Part shown: in pieces, positions 25,226 to 34,134 of the stretch | Numbering within the stretch: the first letter of the stretch is position 1 | Layout of the letters: the number at the start of each line of letters is the position of its first letter | DNA from: JBGUVL01 sp045134375 | Lineage (GTDB): Bacteria > Bacillota_I > Bacilli_A > Erysipelotrichales > Erysipelotrichaceae | Assembly: GCA_045134375.1 (NCBI GenBank) | Contig: JBGUVL010000014.1 | Coordinates: 1 to 49,950 of the forward strand | Direction of reading: 5' to 3' | DNA length: 49,950 bases | Position numbers and translations under genes: made by a program | The notes under the pieces: generated by a model | Database searches by the model: none | What the model was told of the DNA's origin: nothing | What the model saw: only the letters and a program-made list of their open reading frames with translations

Positions 25226-26316
25226 TAAATCATCGCTCCTCGAAATGTAACATCTATTTTTTTATTTACAAATACTTTGATATTATGAATTTCTCCACTT
25301 AGTGTAAAAAATCCTAATCCATGGATAACCACATCAATTTTATTTTTGAACATCTTACCTTCTAATACTTTCATCTGATGAAAACTTTGATCTAACGTAG
25401 GCGATAATATTTCATCATTAAGATGTGTTTCCCATAACGCATCGGCATTTTGTAGTTTCCCTCGATGAACTTTTAAAGAAGGTGCAAAATAACAAACACA
25501 AGCCGCTTTTTGACAACCTGTTAAATCCAAACGAACCAATCCACCAACAGCCAAACTTTGATCCTCTCGTAATTGAAATATCTGAGGCTTTATTTCTTTC
25601 GTTGGAAGAATTTGCTTTAATACTTTTTCATCAAGATAAGTCAAAGCCGAATCATAACGAGTCAATCCAGGGGTATCAAAATAAGAGAAATTTTTCATTT
25701 TAATTTCATTGAAATCCAACGTTGTCCCTGGGTGCCTTGAAGTCGTCAAATACGCTTGTTGTAATAAGGCATTTAACATAGTCGACTTCCCTGCATTTGC
25801 CATTCCAATCACGACCACATCTCGATTTTTACGATAACGTTCAATCGCATTTCTAATTTCGGCAACCGAATGATTGGACGCATCCTTGGCATGTTTTACC
25901 AAGTCTCCAACAACAATGATTCCGGAAACAAAAATTCCCTTTTCTTTTAAACGAGAAAGTAAAAACTGACCAATCTTTTCATTTCCGACACTCGCAGGTA
26001 AAAGATCTCTTTTGGTTGCTACCATAATGATGTCTTTTCCCGCTAAATGACGATTCATTCCTTTGATGATATTGGCTTCAAAATCAAACAAATCAACCAC
26101 CCACAACACCAATGCATCCATTGCCGCTACTTTTCTTAAAATCGTATCCGAATCAATTCCCTGCTGCATATTGATCGTCACATCATCGTAATGTAGAATA
26201 CGAAAACAGCGCTGACAGTAATCGGCTCCTTCTTTTGGTGCATAACCGATTTTCTTTGGATCCTCCCATTGCAGTAGTGCACCACATCCTTTACAACGTT
26301 TCTTTGAATTCATCAT
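25225..26316 (-). CDS. yqeH: Ribosome biogenesis GTPase YqeH
   Basis: YqeH is a circularly permuted GTPase needed for 30S assembly. An N-terminal zinc finger is visible (CKGCG near 8-12 and CQRCF near 35-39). The G4 motif TKRDLLP comes before G1 NAGKSTMLNALL, and G3 is DTPGL, which is the permuted G4-G1-G3 order. A C-terminal domain ends in KVFVNKKIDVTFRGAMI. The start (ATGATG at 26311-26316) follows AAGGAG and overlaps yqeG by 26 bases. The 363-residue length is typical. Confidence 0.94.
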   Translation of the reverse strand: MMNSKKRCKGCGALLQWEDPKKIGYAPKEGADYCQRCFRILHYDDVTINMQQGIDSDTILRKVAAMDALVLWVVDLFDFEANIIKGMNRHLAGKDIIMVATKRDLLPASVGNEKIGQFLLSRLKEKGIFVSGIIVVGDLVKHAKDASNHSVAEIRNAIERYRKNRDVVVIGMANAGKSTMLNALLQQAYLTTSRHPGTTLDFNEIKMKNFSYFDTPGLTRYDSALTYLDEKVLKQILPTKEIKPQIFQLREDQSLAVGGLVRLDLTGCQKAACVCYFAPSLKVHRGKLQNADALWETHLNDEILSPTLDQSFHQMKVLEGKMFKNKIDVVIHGLGFFTLSGEIHNIKVFVNKKIDVTFRGAMI

Positions 26317-26830
26317 AAGCTCCTTTTTTTAGTATTCCTTTCTTCTCCAATAAATGAAATACAATATTCTCCATCTTGCGGTTAATTTTTGTTGAAGTTA
26401 GATCTCGTACCACTAAAGGATGGGTTAGAATCGTATAAATCTTAGCTCGATTGCCACCAAGAATATCGGTCATGATTTGATCCCCAATAGAAGCAATCTG
26501 TGCCGGCTGATAGCCACTTTCTTTTATAATCTTACGATAGGTTATTTTCAATGGTTTCTTAGCCATTGCATAGGTTTTTACATTAAGATCTTTTGCAAAT
26601 GTTGTTACCCGATCACTAAAATTATTACTGATTAAACAAAAGTCAAAACCTTCCATTTTCATCTGATTGACAAAGCGTTTCACATCTTCATCAGGGTGTG
26701 CCTCATCATGCGCAGCCAAAGTATTGTCAATATCACAAATAATCAGACGAATCCCCTGTTTTTTTAATTCTTTTACATCCAAATGACGATAATCTTTGAT
26801 GTATTTTTTCGGAGTAAATAGCTTTAGCAT
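26291..26830 (-). CDS. yqeG: YqeG family HAD-IIIA phosphatase
   Basis: This is a haloacid-dehalogenase superfamily phosphatase of 179 residues. HAD motif I is ICDIDNTLAAHD (nucleophile and acid/base Asp near 33-35), motif II FCLISNN, and motifs III/IV lie in KKPLKITYRKI and SIGDQIMTDILGGNRA. YqeG proteins head the yqeG-yqeH block throughout Firmicutes; some members have been tied to phosphatidylglycerophosphate dephosphorylation, but that is not shown here. It is the first gene of the 11-gene operon, with AGAGGA before the ATG and a promoter at 26864-26892. Confidence 0.9.
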   Translation of the reverse strand: MLKLFTPKKYIKDYRHLDVKELKKQGIRLIICDIDNTLAAHDEAHPDEDVKRFVNQMKMEGFDFCLISNNFSDRVTTFAKDLNVKTYAMAKKPLKITYRKIIKESGYQPAQIASIGDQIMTDILGGNRAKIYTILTHPLVVRDLTSTKINRKMENIVFHLLEKKGILKKGAYDEFKETL

Positions 26831-26863
26831 AATTCCTCTCTTTCTCTTTTTGATAGCATTATA

Positions 26864-26892
26864 ATAGTACCATTTTTTATGTACTTATTCAA
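26864..26892 (-). promoter_or_regulatory. Sigma-A promoter of the yqeG-nth operon
   Basis: On the minus strand there is a -35 TTGAAT (26887-26892), a 17-base spacer and a -10 TACTAT (26864-26869). A second TATAAT overlaps just downstream. No other convincing promoter or terminator is seen inside the following 7 kb of closely packed genes. Confidence 0.6.
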
Positions 26893-26977
26893 CAAACGCA
26901 ATCACTACCAAAGCATAGTTTCACTTTTTTTCTGCATATTTCTACCTTTTTTTTCATAGAGTTAAATAGGTGAAAAA

Positions 26978-27658
26978 ATGCTATTTCAATTACTAATGCA
27001 ACTCTTCCCATATTTTAGTTTTATCGGTTCGCTAAAAAATACCAGTTTTCTCTCCCCACTAACCAAAGAAGAAGAGCAATATTATTTATCCCAATACAAA
27101 AACAATCACGACCGAAAAGCACGTGAAAAATTGATTGAACATAACCTCCGCCTTGTGGCCCACATTGTAAAAAAATATGACATTCACAAGGAAACACAAG
27201 ATCTTATTTCCATTGGAACCATTGGTTTAATTAAAGCAATTGATAGCTATCAAATGGAAAAAGGAAAACTGACCTCGTATGCGAGTCGCTGTATTGAAAA
27301 TGAAATACTAATGCATTTAAGAGCCAACAAAAATCATTATCATACACTCTCCTTAGATGATATGATAAGCAATGATGCCGATTGCAGTATGAGTTTATTA
27401 GATTCCCTTTCCATACCTCAAGAAAAAAGCCAAGAAGAAGAAATTACATTAAATGATGACAAGCAAAAACTAATCAAAATGTTAGCGGTATTGGATGAGA
27501 AAGAAAAAGATATTATCATCAAACGTTATGGATTAGCGGGAAGCAAAGAATATAAACAAAAAGAAATCGCAAAAGAAATGAAGATTTCTCGCTCTTATGT
27601 ATCAAGAATTGAGAAACGTGCTTTGATGAAGCTATATCGTGAATACACCAAAAAGTAA
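26978..27658 (+). CDS. sigK: Sporulation sigma factor of the SigK type
   Basis: This late mother-cell sigma factor directs spore coat and cortex genes in endospore formers. The 226 residues align with B. subtilis pro-SigK along the whole length: a short hydrophobic pro-sequence (FQLLMQLFPYFSFIG), region 2 with NLRLVAHIVKKYD, DLISIGTIGLIKAIDSY and YASRCIENEILMHLRA, and region 4 with LDEKEKDIIIKRYGL and QKEIAKEMKISRSYVSRIEK. The gene is intact, with no skin-like insertion. The pro-sequence suggests processing by a SpoIVFB-like protease, which is outside the window. The ATG follows AGGTGA. It lies divergent from yqeG. Confidence 0.88.
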   Translation: MLFQLLMQLFPYFSFIGSLKNTSFLSPLTKEEEQYYLSQYKNNHDRKAREKLIEHNLRLVAHIVKKYDIHKETQDLISIGTIGLIKAIDSYQMEKGKLTSYASRCIENEILMHLRANKNHYHTLSLDDMISNDADCSMSLLDSLSIPQEKSQEEEITLNDDKQKLIKMLAVLDEKEKDIIIKRYGLAGSKEYKQKEIAKEMKISRSYVSRIEKRALMKLYREYTKK

Positions 27659-27684
27659 ATAGTTTCAGAAAATCTTTCAAACAT

Positions 27685-27713
27685 TTGTTTCATAGAAAAA
27701 ATTATGATATGAT
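27685..27713 (+). promoter_or_regulatory. Promoter of the ATP-grasp/esterase cluster
   Basis: There is a -35 TTGTTT (27685-27690), a 17-base spacer and a -10 TATGAT (27708-27713), extended by an upstream TGA. It lies about 37 bases upstream of the ATG; an AAGGGGG ribosome binding site follows. Confidence 0.6.
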
Positions 27714-27749
27714 TAAATAAATTTATATATATATAAGGGGGCCAATTTT

Positions 27750-28940
27750 ATGAATTTTGTATTTTTATCACCTAATTTCCCAGATGCCTATTGGAATTTT
27801 TGTCGTGGATTGAAGAAAAACGGTGTTAATACCTTAGCCATTGGAGATTGTCCTTATGATAAATTAAATCCAAATCTTAAGGCAAATCTAAATGAATATT
27901 ATAAAGTATCATCACTTGAGAATTATGATGAAGTATATCGTGCATTCGCCTACCTGACATTTAAACATGGACGCATTGATTGGTTAGAAAGCAATAATGA
28001 ATATTGGTTAGAACGGGATGCCAAACTTCGTACGGCTTTCCATATTACAACCGGAATCCAAAGCGACCACATTGATCATATTAAATATAAAAGTAAGATG
28101 AAAGAATACTACGAAAAAGCTGGAGTAAAAGTAGCTCGTTATCATATGGTTACCACTTTGGAAGAAGGAAAATCCTTTATTGATCAAGTCGGTTATCCAG
28201 TCGTTGTAAAACCAGATAATGGCGTTGGTGCTAGTACAACATTTAAACTGAGCAACGAGGAAGAATTAAATAACTTTTATGCAAAGAAACACGAAACACA
28301 ATTTATTATGGAAGAATTCGTAGATGGTGAATTATTTTCCTATGATGGGATTGCTGGTAAAGATCGTGAAATCATTTTTGAAACAGCGCATTATTATCCG
28401 GATCCTGTTATGGAAATTGTAAACGATCAAAAAGATGTTTGGTTCTATTCTTTAAAAGAAATTCCTAAGGAATTAAAAGAAGCTGGTCAAAAAGTAATTG
28501 CTTCTTTTGAAAGCAATAGCCGTTTCTTCCACACCGAATATTTCCGATTAAAAAAGGATAAGGAAGGATTAGGAAAAAAAGGTGATTTCATTGGATTAGA
28601 AGTGAATATGCGACCACCAGGAGGATGTATCCCTGATATGATCAATTACGCCAATGATATTGATATTTATCAAATTTGGGCTGATATGGTTTGCAAGAAT
28701 CACTCTGATTTTAATAAAGATCATCGTCCTTATTGTTGCGTTTATGCAGGAAGAAGAGACTCGCATACCTATCTTCATTCGCATGAAGAAATCATGAAAA
28801 ACTACCAGAAAGAAGAACGTATGATTTATGATCTACCTCCTGTTTTCGCTACTGCAATGGGTAATCGTGCCTATATTATGTGTTTTGAAAATCAAGAAGA
28901 TGCCATCTCCTTTGCTCATTATGCATTAACAACGAAATAA
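27750..28940 (+). CDS. ATP-grasp ligase of unknown substrate
   Basis: This 396-residue protein has an ATP-grasp fold, so it probably activates a carboxylate with ATP and joins it to an amine or other nucleophile. An N-terminal Rossmann-like domain (MNFVFLSPNFPDAYWNFCRG) precedes the ATP-binding lobe with YPVVVKPDNGVGASTTFKL near 148-166, the hinge FIMEEFVDGELFSYDG, and the metal-binding GLEVNMRPPGGCIPDM near 285-300. It is closest in feel to carboxylate-amine ligases and carbamoyl-phosphate-synthase-like ATP-grasp proteins, but no product can be assigned. Two esterase genes follow at 11 bases and by overlap. Confidence 0.82.
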   Translation: MNFVFLSPNFPDAYWNFCRGLKKNGVNTLAIGDCPYDKLNPNLKANLNEYYKVSSLENYDEVYRAFAYLTFKHGRIDWLESNNEYWLERDAKLRTAFHITTGIQSDHIDHIKYKSKMKEYYEKAGVKVARYHMVTTLEEGKSFIDQVGYPVVVKPDNGVGASTTFKLSNEEELNNFYAKKHETQFIMEEFVDGELFSYDGIAGKDREIIFETAHYYPDPVMEIVNDQKDVWFYSLKEIPKELKEAGQKVIASFESNSRFFHTEYFRLKKDKEGLGKKGDFIGLEVNMRPPGGCIPDMINYANDIDIYQIWADMVCKNHSDFNKDHRPYCCVYAGRRDSHTYLHSHEEIMKNYQKEERMIYDLPPVFATAMGNRAYIMCFENQEDAISFAHYALTTK

Positions 28941-28951
28941 GGAGGTTCTCT

Positions 28952-29715
28952 ATGCATATCGCTTATTATCGTGATTATAGTAATATTCTAAATCGAGAAA
29001 TGGAATTTAAAGTATTTGGTCATGCAGGAAAGCCTTGCATTGTATTCCCTGCCCAAGATGGAAATTTCTACGATTTCGAGAATTTTGGTATGGTAAACAG
29101 TGTAGAAAAGTACATTAATGATGGTCAATTACAATTATTCTGCATCCAATCCATTGACAAAGAGACTTGGAGCTCTCGCATGCCCAGTGAATATCAGCGC
29201 ATGCAGTTACATGAAGATTGGGTCAGTTATGTTATCGATGAACTGCTTCCACGACTTTATGCAATACATAACACAACCGCACAGGAAAACTATCAAGGAA
29301 AATTTATGACAACCGGAGTCAGCATGGGAGCTTATCATGCATTAAATTTCTTGCTCCGTTTTCCAGAACGTTTCGATGCAACAATTTGTCTTAGTGGACT
29401 TTATCGTGCAAGCTACTTCTTCCCGAATTATCACGAAGAATTAGTCTATCGCAATTCTCCAGTCGATTATATGGCGAATATGCCATCTCATCATCCTTAT
29501 CTAGAGAAATACCGCAATTGTTGGATTACCCTTTGTTGTGGACAAGGTAATTGGGAAGAAGAAGGAATCAAAGATGCGCATGCATTAGAAACCGAATTTA
29601 AAAAGCTAGACGTTCCAGCTTGGATTGATTTCTGGGGCTTTGATGTATGTCATGATTGGCCTTGGTGGAAAAACAGTTCCCCTATTATGTTGGAAAGTTG
29701 CTGGAAAAGAAATGA
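28952..29715 (+). CDS. Alpha/beta-hydrolase esterase with a C-terminal frameshift
   Basis: This is a putative serine esterase of the esterase-D-like group. The nucleophile is Ser124 in TTGVSMGAYHAL, and the likely His is His234 in FDVCHDWPWW. The read frame ends at 29752 in an unconvincing tail (KNSSPIMLESCWKRND...). One extra A in the five-A run at 29669-29673 would instead give KKQFPYYVGKLLEKK and a TGA at 29713-29715, which fits the family C-terminus. That stop also forms a classic four-base ATGA overlap with the next gene. I therefore give 29715 as the ancestral end; the sequence as written encodes 266 residues to 29752. The catalytic core is unaffected. The start has a GGAGG site. Confidence 0.72.
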
Positions 29716-30473
29716 TCATCAAAGAAGAAATCAACATTACTCCTTTCCATGAAAAAAGAATGTTGCACATCTATTACCCGGATCATCTAAAACGGGGGAA
29801 ACGTCCGGGTGTCATTTATATGTTTGATGGCCATAATCTTTTCAATGATGAAGATGCTACCTATGGCAAAAGCTGGGGATTAAGAGACTATTTCGATCAT
29901 CATTTACCTAATGTAATGGTCGTTGGTTTAGAATGTAACCACGAAGGAAATCAACGACTATGTGAATTTTCACCCTATTCGTTTGAAGACCATTATTTTG
30001 GTAAAATCAATGCCAGGGGAAAACAATTGCTTGATTGGATGGCAACCGATTTAAAAACGTATATTGAAAAAAAATATAAAGTGGATAAACGCAAAGAGAA
30101 AACCGTAATTGCAGGAAGTTCTATGGGTGGCTTAATGGCGGTTTATGCCGGCAGTATTTATCCCCATATTTATAGTAAAGCGGCATGTCTCTCTCCTTTC
30201 TATGAACATATCTTTCCTGAGCTGATAAAGGATATCAAACATCAAAAAAAATTAGAACATTCCACTTTCTACCTCTCTTGGGGTTGCTACGAATGGCGAA
30301 GCAAACGTGCCCTAGCCAAAGGAACGGAACGTAATTTAAAAATAAGCCGATTGCTCACAGAAAAAGGAGCAAAAGTATTTCCTCATTGTATGGAAAACGG
30401 ACATCACAATGAAGAAAGCTGGGAGAAAGAAATTCCTTTGTTCATGAAAGAATTGAAAATCGATCAGTTTTAA
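29712..30473 (+). CDS. Second alpha/beta-hydrolase esterase of the ATP-grasp cluster
   Basis: This 253-residue putative esterase belongs to the Fes/YbbA-like (enterochelin esterase related) alpha/beta hydrolases. The nucleophile is Ser137 in VIAGSSMGGLMA, with FDGHNLFNDEDATYG near 38-52 as the usual N-terminal motif, and the catalytic His in ENGHHNEESW near the C-terminus. The start is ATG 29712 within the ATGA junction; an open stretch back to 29625 overlaps the first esterase and is not family-like. It is the last gene of the ATP-grasp cluster, followed by a hairpin at 30523-30556. It has no signal peptide, so it should be cytoplasmic. Confidence 0.8.
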   Translation: MIIKEEINITPFHEKRMLHIYYPDHLKRGKRPGVIYMFDGHNLFNDEDATYGKSWGLRDYFDHHLPNVMVVGLECNHEGNQRLCEFSPYSFEDHYFGKINARGKQLLDWMATDLKTYIEKKYKVDKRKEKTVIAGSSMGGLMAVYAGSIYPHIYSKAACLSPFYEHIFPELIKDIKHQKKLEHSTFYLSWGCYEWRSKRALAKGTERNLKISRLLTEKGAKVFPHCMENGHHNEESWEKEIPLFMKELKIDQF

Positions 30474-30522
30474 AACAGAATAAAATAGATGGATTGTAAA
30501 TGTCATTATTCATAAGAAAGTT

Positions 30523-30556
30523 AACAGCCACAGTAGTGCAAACTACTGTGGCTGTT
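30523..30556 (+). terminator. Strong hairpin after the ATP-grasp cluster
   Basis: A perfect 15-bp stem (30523-30537 with 30542-30556) has a four-base GCAA loop. There is no T-run after it on either strand, so it may be an atypical terminator, an mRNA-end stabiliser or a boundary element. Fifteen bases of its right arm recur at 35489-35503. Confidence 0.45.
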
Positions 30557-30733
30557 AGTGCATTAGCCTATCGAAAGTAAGTACATGAATTTCTTTAATT
30601 TCAACGCTATCTTCAATTATTTTTTGATCTTTAATGTTATTTTATCTAACTTGTACTTAACAATTATATATAGATAAACCAAGAAAAATAATGAAACCAA
30701 TGGATATGAAATCGAAAATAAATTTTTCTTATT

Positions 30734-32472
30734 TTATGTATCAATTTCTTCATTAATCATTGGTTTAAATTTTGATATAGCATTAACTAGTGTAGGATGA
30801 TGAATAACAAAATGAATCGCTGGATGATTAATTTTTGATATAATGACCATTTTATTGGAATAGATAGATATATTAATATTTTTAAAAATATATTTTCCTT
30901 CCATTTTTAATATATAATTTTTATGTTTAAAACTTTTTATTTGTTCTAAGTGCTTTGTATACTGTTCATAAGTATATTTGATTTTATTTTCATAAAATAT
31001 ACTAGATAAATTTAATAATACTTCATTATTATTAAATTCCTGTTTTGACATATAGAAAATGTTATCGGTAATTTTATTTGAATCAATATATTCTTTAAAT
31101 CTTTCTTTTTCATTATGAATATAATTTATTATCATTCTTTTATCACTGTTTGAGATATTATTTTCATTAAGTATGTCGTTTAGTAAATCATCAGAAATAA
31201 TATAAATTGGTAAATTAGAATAAAATTGATTAATATCAATATATTTTTTGTTCATTTGTTTTAAAAAAATAGGATATTCATTACCATTATTCTTGTTGTA
31301 TATTTTCATTAATTCATTTGCACTATTGAAGAGTATTTTCGCATTGTTTTTATGTGTTTCTATATCTTCTTTTTTTGTACTTAATCGAAATCTAGCGTTA
31401 TGAATATCATTTTTTATATTAAATCCAAATAAAGAAACGATGTTATCCGAAAGCTCTAATGTAGAATATATTTCATTTGAATAATCATCAAAATAATATG
31501 GATGAATTTGTCCCGTCATATACAACGGGATCCATGATTCTAAACCTAACAGCAATTCTTCAAATGGTCGATCCAAATCATGAATGATATTTATGTTAAT
31601 TCCTTTTTTTAATACCATCGCTAGTCCAATCATGAACTTTTTTACAAATGCGGAATCTTTACTAGCGTCCATAATAGTCATATTCGAATAAAAGAATAGA
31701 TCACTACTATTTTTATTTAAAATTATTATTTTTAAAGCATCAATTTGAGATTTTTTATAACCATCCATGCCATAATGCATTTTTTCTTTATTTATTTTTA
31801 TTGGAGAATTAATTATTTTGATTTTATCAAATTTAATATCTTTAATATATTGTTCTAAATCAAAACTATCCATTTTAGTTAAAAAAGAATTGATTTCTTT
31901 TGAATAATCCATGTCATTTGTGTTTTCTAAAATCCAATCCGATATTTTTTCTTCATAATAACTTAATGGAAGAGTGTTTTTAATGTTTATTCTTAATAAA
32001 TTAGATAATAATGATTTTGCTTCCGAATTATCATAATTTTGAACGATAAATTTACTTATTCCAATTGCAAAGTTTCTAGCATTTTTAGGTTTTCTGGTTC
32101 CCGACTTTATTTTATATAAATAGGAAGGATCATAATTTATAGACAAAGCAAGATTTGTTAAATTGAGATTTAAAGTCTTATATAACTTATTAAAATTTCT
32201 TTTATGATTACGAAATTGCCATTTTCGTTTTGTAAAATTTCGTTAAATTCATTCAGCAAAACACTTTTATCATATATAATATTCTTTTCTTTTCCTAAAT
32301 CGATTAAACCATTGATTAAATTATCTAATTGTTTACTACCAATATCAGGAGTTCTTTCGCCATTTTTATATCGACTAATAGTCGAAGAAGAAATATTTGA
32401 TTTATTTGCTAAATCATTGGAAGTACAATCTAATTGTTCAAGTAAAAATACTATTTTTTCTGAAAATGTCAA
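30734..32472 (-). pseudogene. Twin-HTH regulator with a large unknown C-terminal domain, frameshifted
   Basis: Two out-of-frame pieces form one gene. The first (TTG 32472, after AAGGTGGTGA, to a TAA at 32170-32172) encodes an XRE-like HTH (FSEKIVFLLEQLDCTSNDLA, SSSTISRYKNGERTP). The second, on to 30734, encodes a second HTH (LNLNLTNLALSINYDPSYLY, KIKSGTRKPKN) and about 400 further residues. Adding one T to the three-T run at the junction joins them and makes the second HTH align with the first without gaps (YIRLLNLNLTNLALSIN). The downstream piece has no ribosome binding site of its own. Restored length is 579 residues. The C-terminal part (YGMDGYKKSQIDAL, KKGININIIHDLDRPFEELL, SWIPLYMTGQIHPYYF) resembles other Erysipelotrichia/Clostridia regulators but has no named domain. 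The gene is strikingly AT-rich. Confidence 0.65.
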
Positions 32473-32607
32473 TTTAATCACCACCTTATTGTTATTATAA
32501 CATTTTTTCTTAGTTTACAATTTTCCAAAAAGTCAAAGTGACAAAATGGAAATAAATAATTTAGAGAGTATTTATATGATAATATATCAATATAAGGAGG
32601 AATAAAG

Positions 32608-34122
32608 ATGATAAAAAATTTATTTAAAAAGGCGATACCTGTGATAATAATCGCTATGCTAGTAAGTTTTATTTCACCATTATCTGTTTATGCAGTAAAT
32701 TATATGGATGGAAATAAGCTTACAATAGGTGGAAACCCAACAATTAATGGTACAACTTTTGAATATGAACATGGTAAGGTAACTGTATCTAAAAATGGTA
32801 CATTACAAAGCACAACATCTATTGATTTATTTGAAGATGATAAAATAGAAATTAAATTAATACCAGAGGAAGGATATCAAGCACAATTACATAATGATGT
32901 AGATGATTATAATCTAAGTTTAGATAATAATTCTTATACTTTTGAAATTGGACACGCGGATGATAAGGCGATTTCATTAACACCTTCATTTAATCCAGGA
33001 GAACCAGGAACAAGAGAACCAGGAGCAGAACAAAAATATTTTAAATTTGACTTTCGACTTAATGGATTAGATTTTATTGATGTGGAAGATGGAGATATAA
33101 CAGTTCCAGATGATTTCAATATGGATCAGATCACAGAATTCTATATCAAAAAAATCGTTGTAACTGATGAAAATGAAAAAACAGATACTTACAATTATAA
33201 TGATAATGAATATTCTTATTCATTGTTAGATAACCAAGGAAGAACCATATTAGAAACACATTTTGATAAAATTAGTAATAACTATGCTACATTGAGAGTT
33301 CAATCTCATGCAAAGGATATTCAAGACAAAGACAAAGTTGAAGGAAGAAACTATTACGATTTTTATATAACCGGTATTAATTTTGTTAAATCAGACTTTA
33401 GAGGTGTAGAAGTATCTACGCCAGCAATGCCAGATAATTATGATTTCACACAATGGAACGGTGTAGATTTAAGTGAAACAACAAATAATAATCCAGGTAA
33501 GGTAACTACATATTATGGAGCAGATACAATAAGTTTTGCTTCAATTGCTACAAGCAATGTGAAAAAAATTAGTCTTGTAAGTAATAGTGGTGTACCTTCC
33601 AATGCAGTAAGTATTGACAATACGAATAAGACAGTAAAAGTATTATCTAATTACTATAATGAAATTCCTTTAGAATTTGAATTAGAAGATGGTACGAAAG
33701 GTTATATAACAGTCGATAGAATTGGTATCTTTGTTGGAAGAGTTAATGCAGGAAACAAAGTATTCTATCATGGTGCATCCGCTAATGTTGGAGACAACAT
33801 GGATGTTGATACCGATAAAAATAGAGTAGTTGCTGTATTCTATCATGAGGATACGAAAACATATAACGATTATGATTTAATTGTTAATATGGTATTTAAA
33901 GATGGTTCTATAAAAACTGCAATTGCCAAAGGTGTTGGAGACGTACATAACAGTAATGGTAATATTGTTGGATCCGATTATATTCTTTAGGCAAGTGCTA
34001 CAGAAGAAGAACCTGTAGAAGTTTATGTAACTGCAGTTGCTAAAAATGCACTAAGTGATTCAAACACATTTGGTGGTGCTACCTTTGGTTCTGGTGCCGG
34101 AGTTAAATGGGTAAACGAATAG
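32608..34122 (+). pseudogene. Secreted beta-rich surface protein interrupted by an in-frame TAG
   Basis: The gene starts at an ATG with AAGGAGG and encodes a signal peptide (about 1-29, cleavage after VYA). An acidic, beta-rich secreted protein follows with no cysteine-rich or catalytic motif, and a PGEPGTREPGAEQ linker near 131-143 separates two regions. Codon 461 (33988-33990) is TAG. The same frame continues for 43 sense codons (ASATEEEPVEVYVTAVAKNA ... FGSGAGVKWVNE) to a TAG at 34120-34122. The downstream stop overlaps the AGGAGG site of the next gene, which suggests it is the original end. The product would be 460 residues if truncated and 504 if read through. I do not recognise a family; it looks like an adhesin or surface-layer-type protein. 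Confidence 0.65.
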
Positions 34123-34134
34123 GAGGAATAAATT

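Noticed and set aside
29666..29675. GAAAAAC in the first esterase as a programmed -1 frameshift site
   Set aside because: The heptamer is not a good X XXY YYZ site because the first base is G, and no stimulating structure or SD-like element stands out. A one-base loss in the A-run is simpler.
32165..32180. CTTTAA at the end of the first HTH piece looks like the prfB frameshift site CTTTGA
   Set aside because: prfB needs a +1 shift, and +1 here leads to a frame with no regulator sequence. The correct continuation needs -1 (or one added base), and CTT cannot slip back by one.
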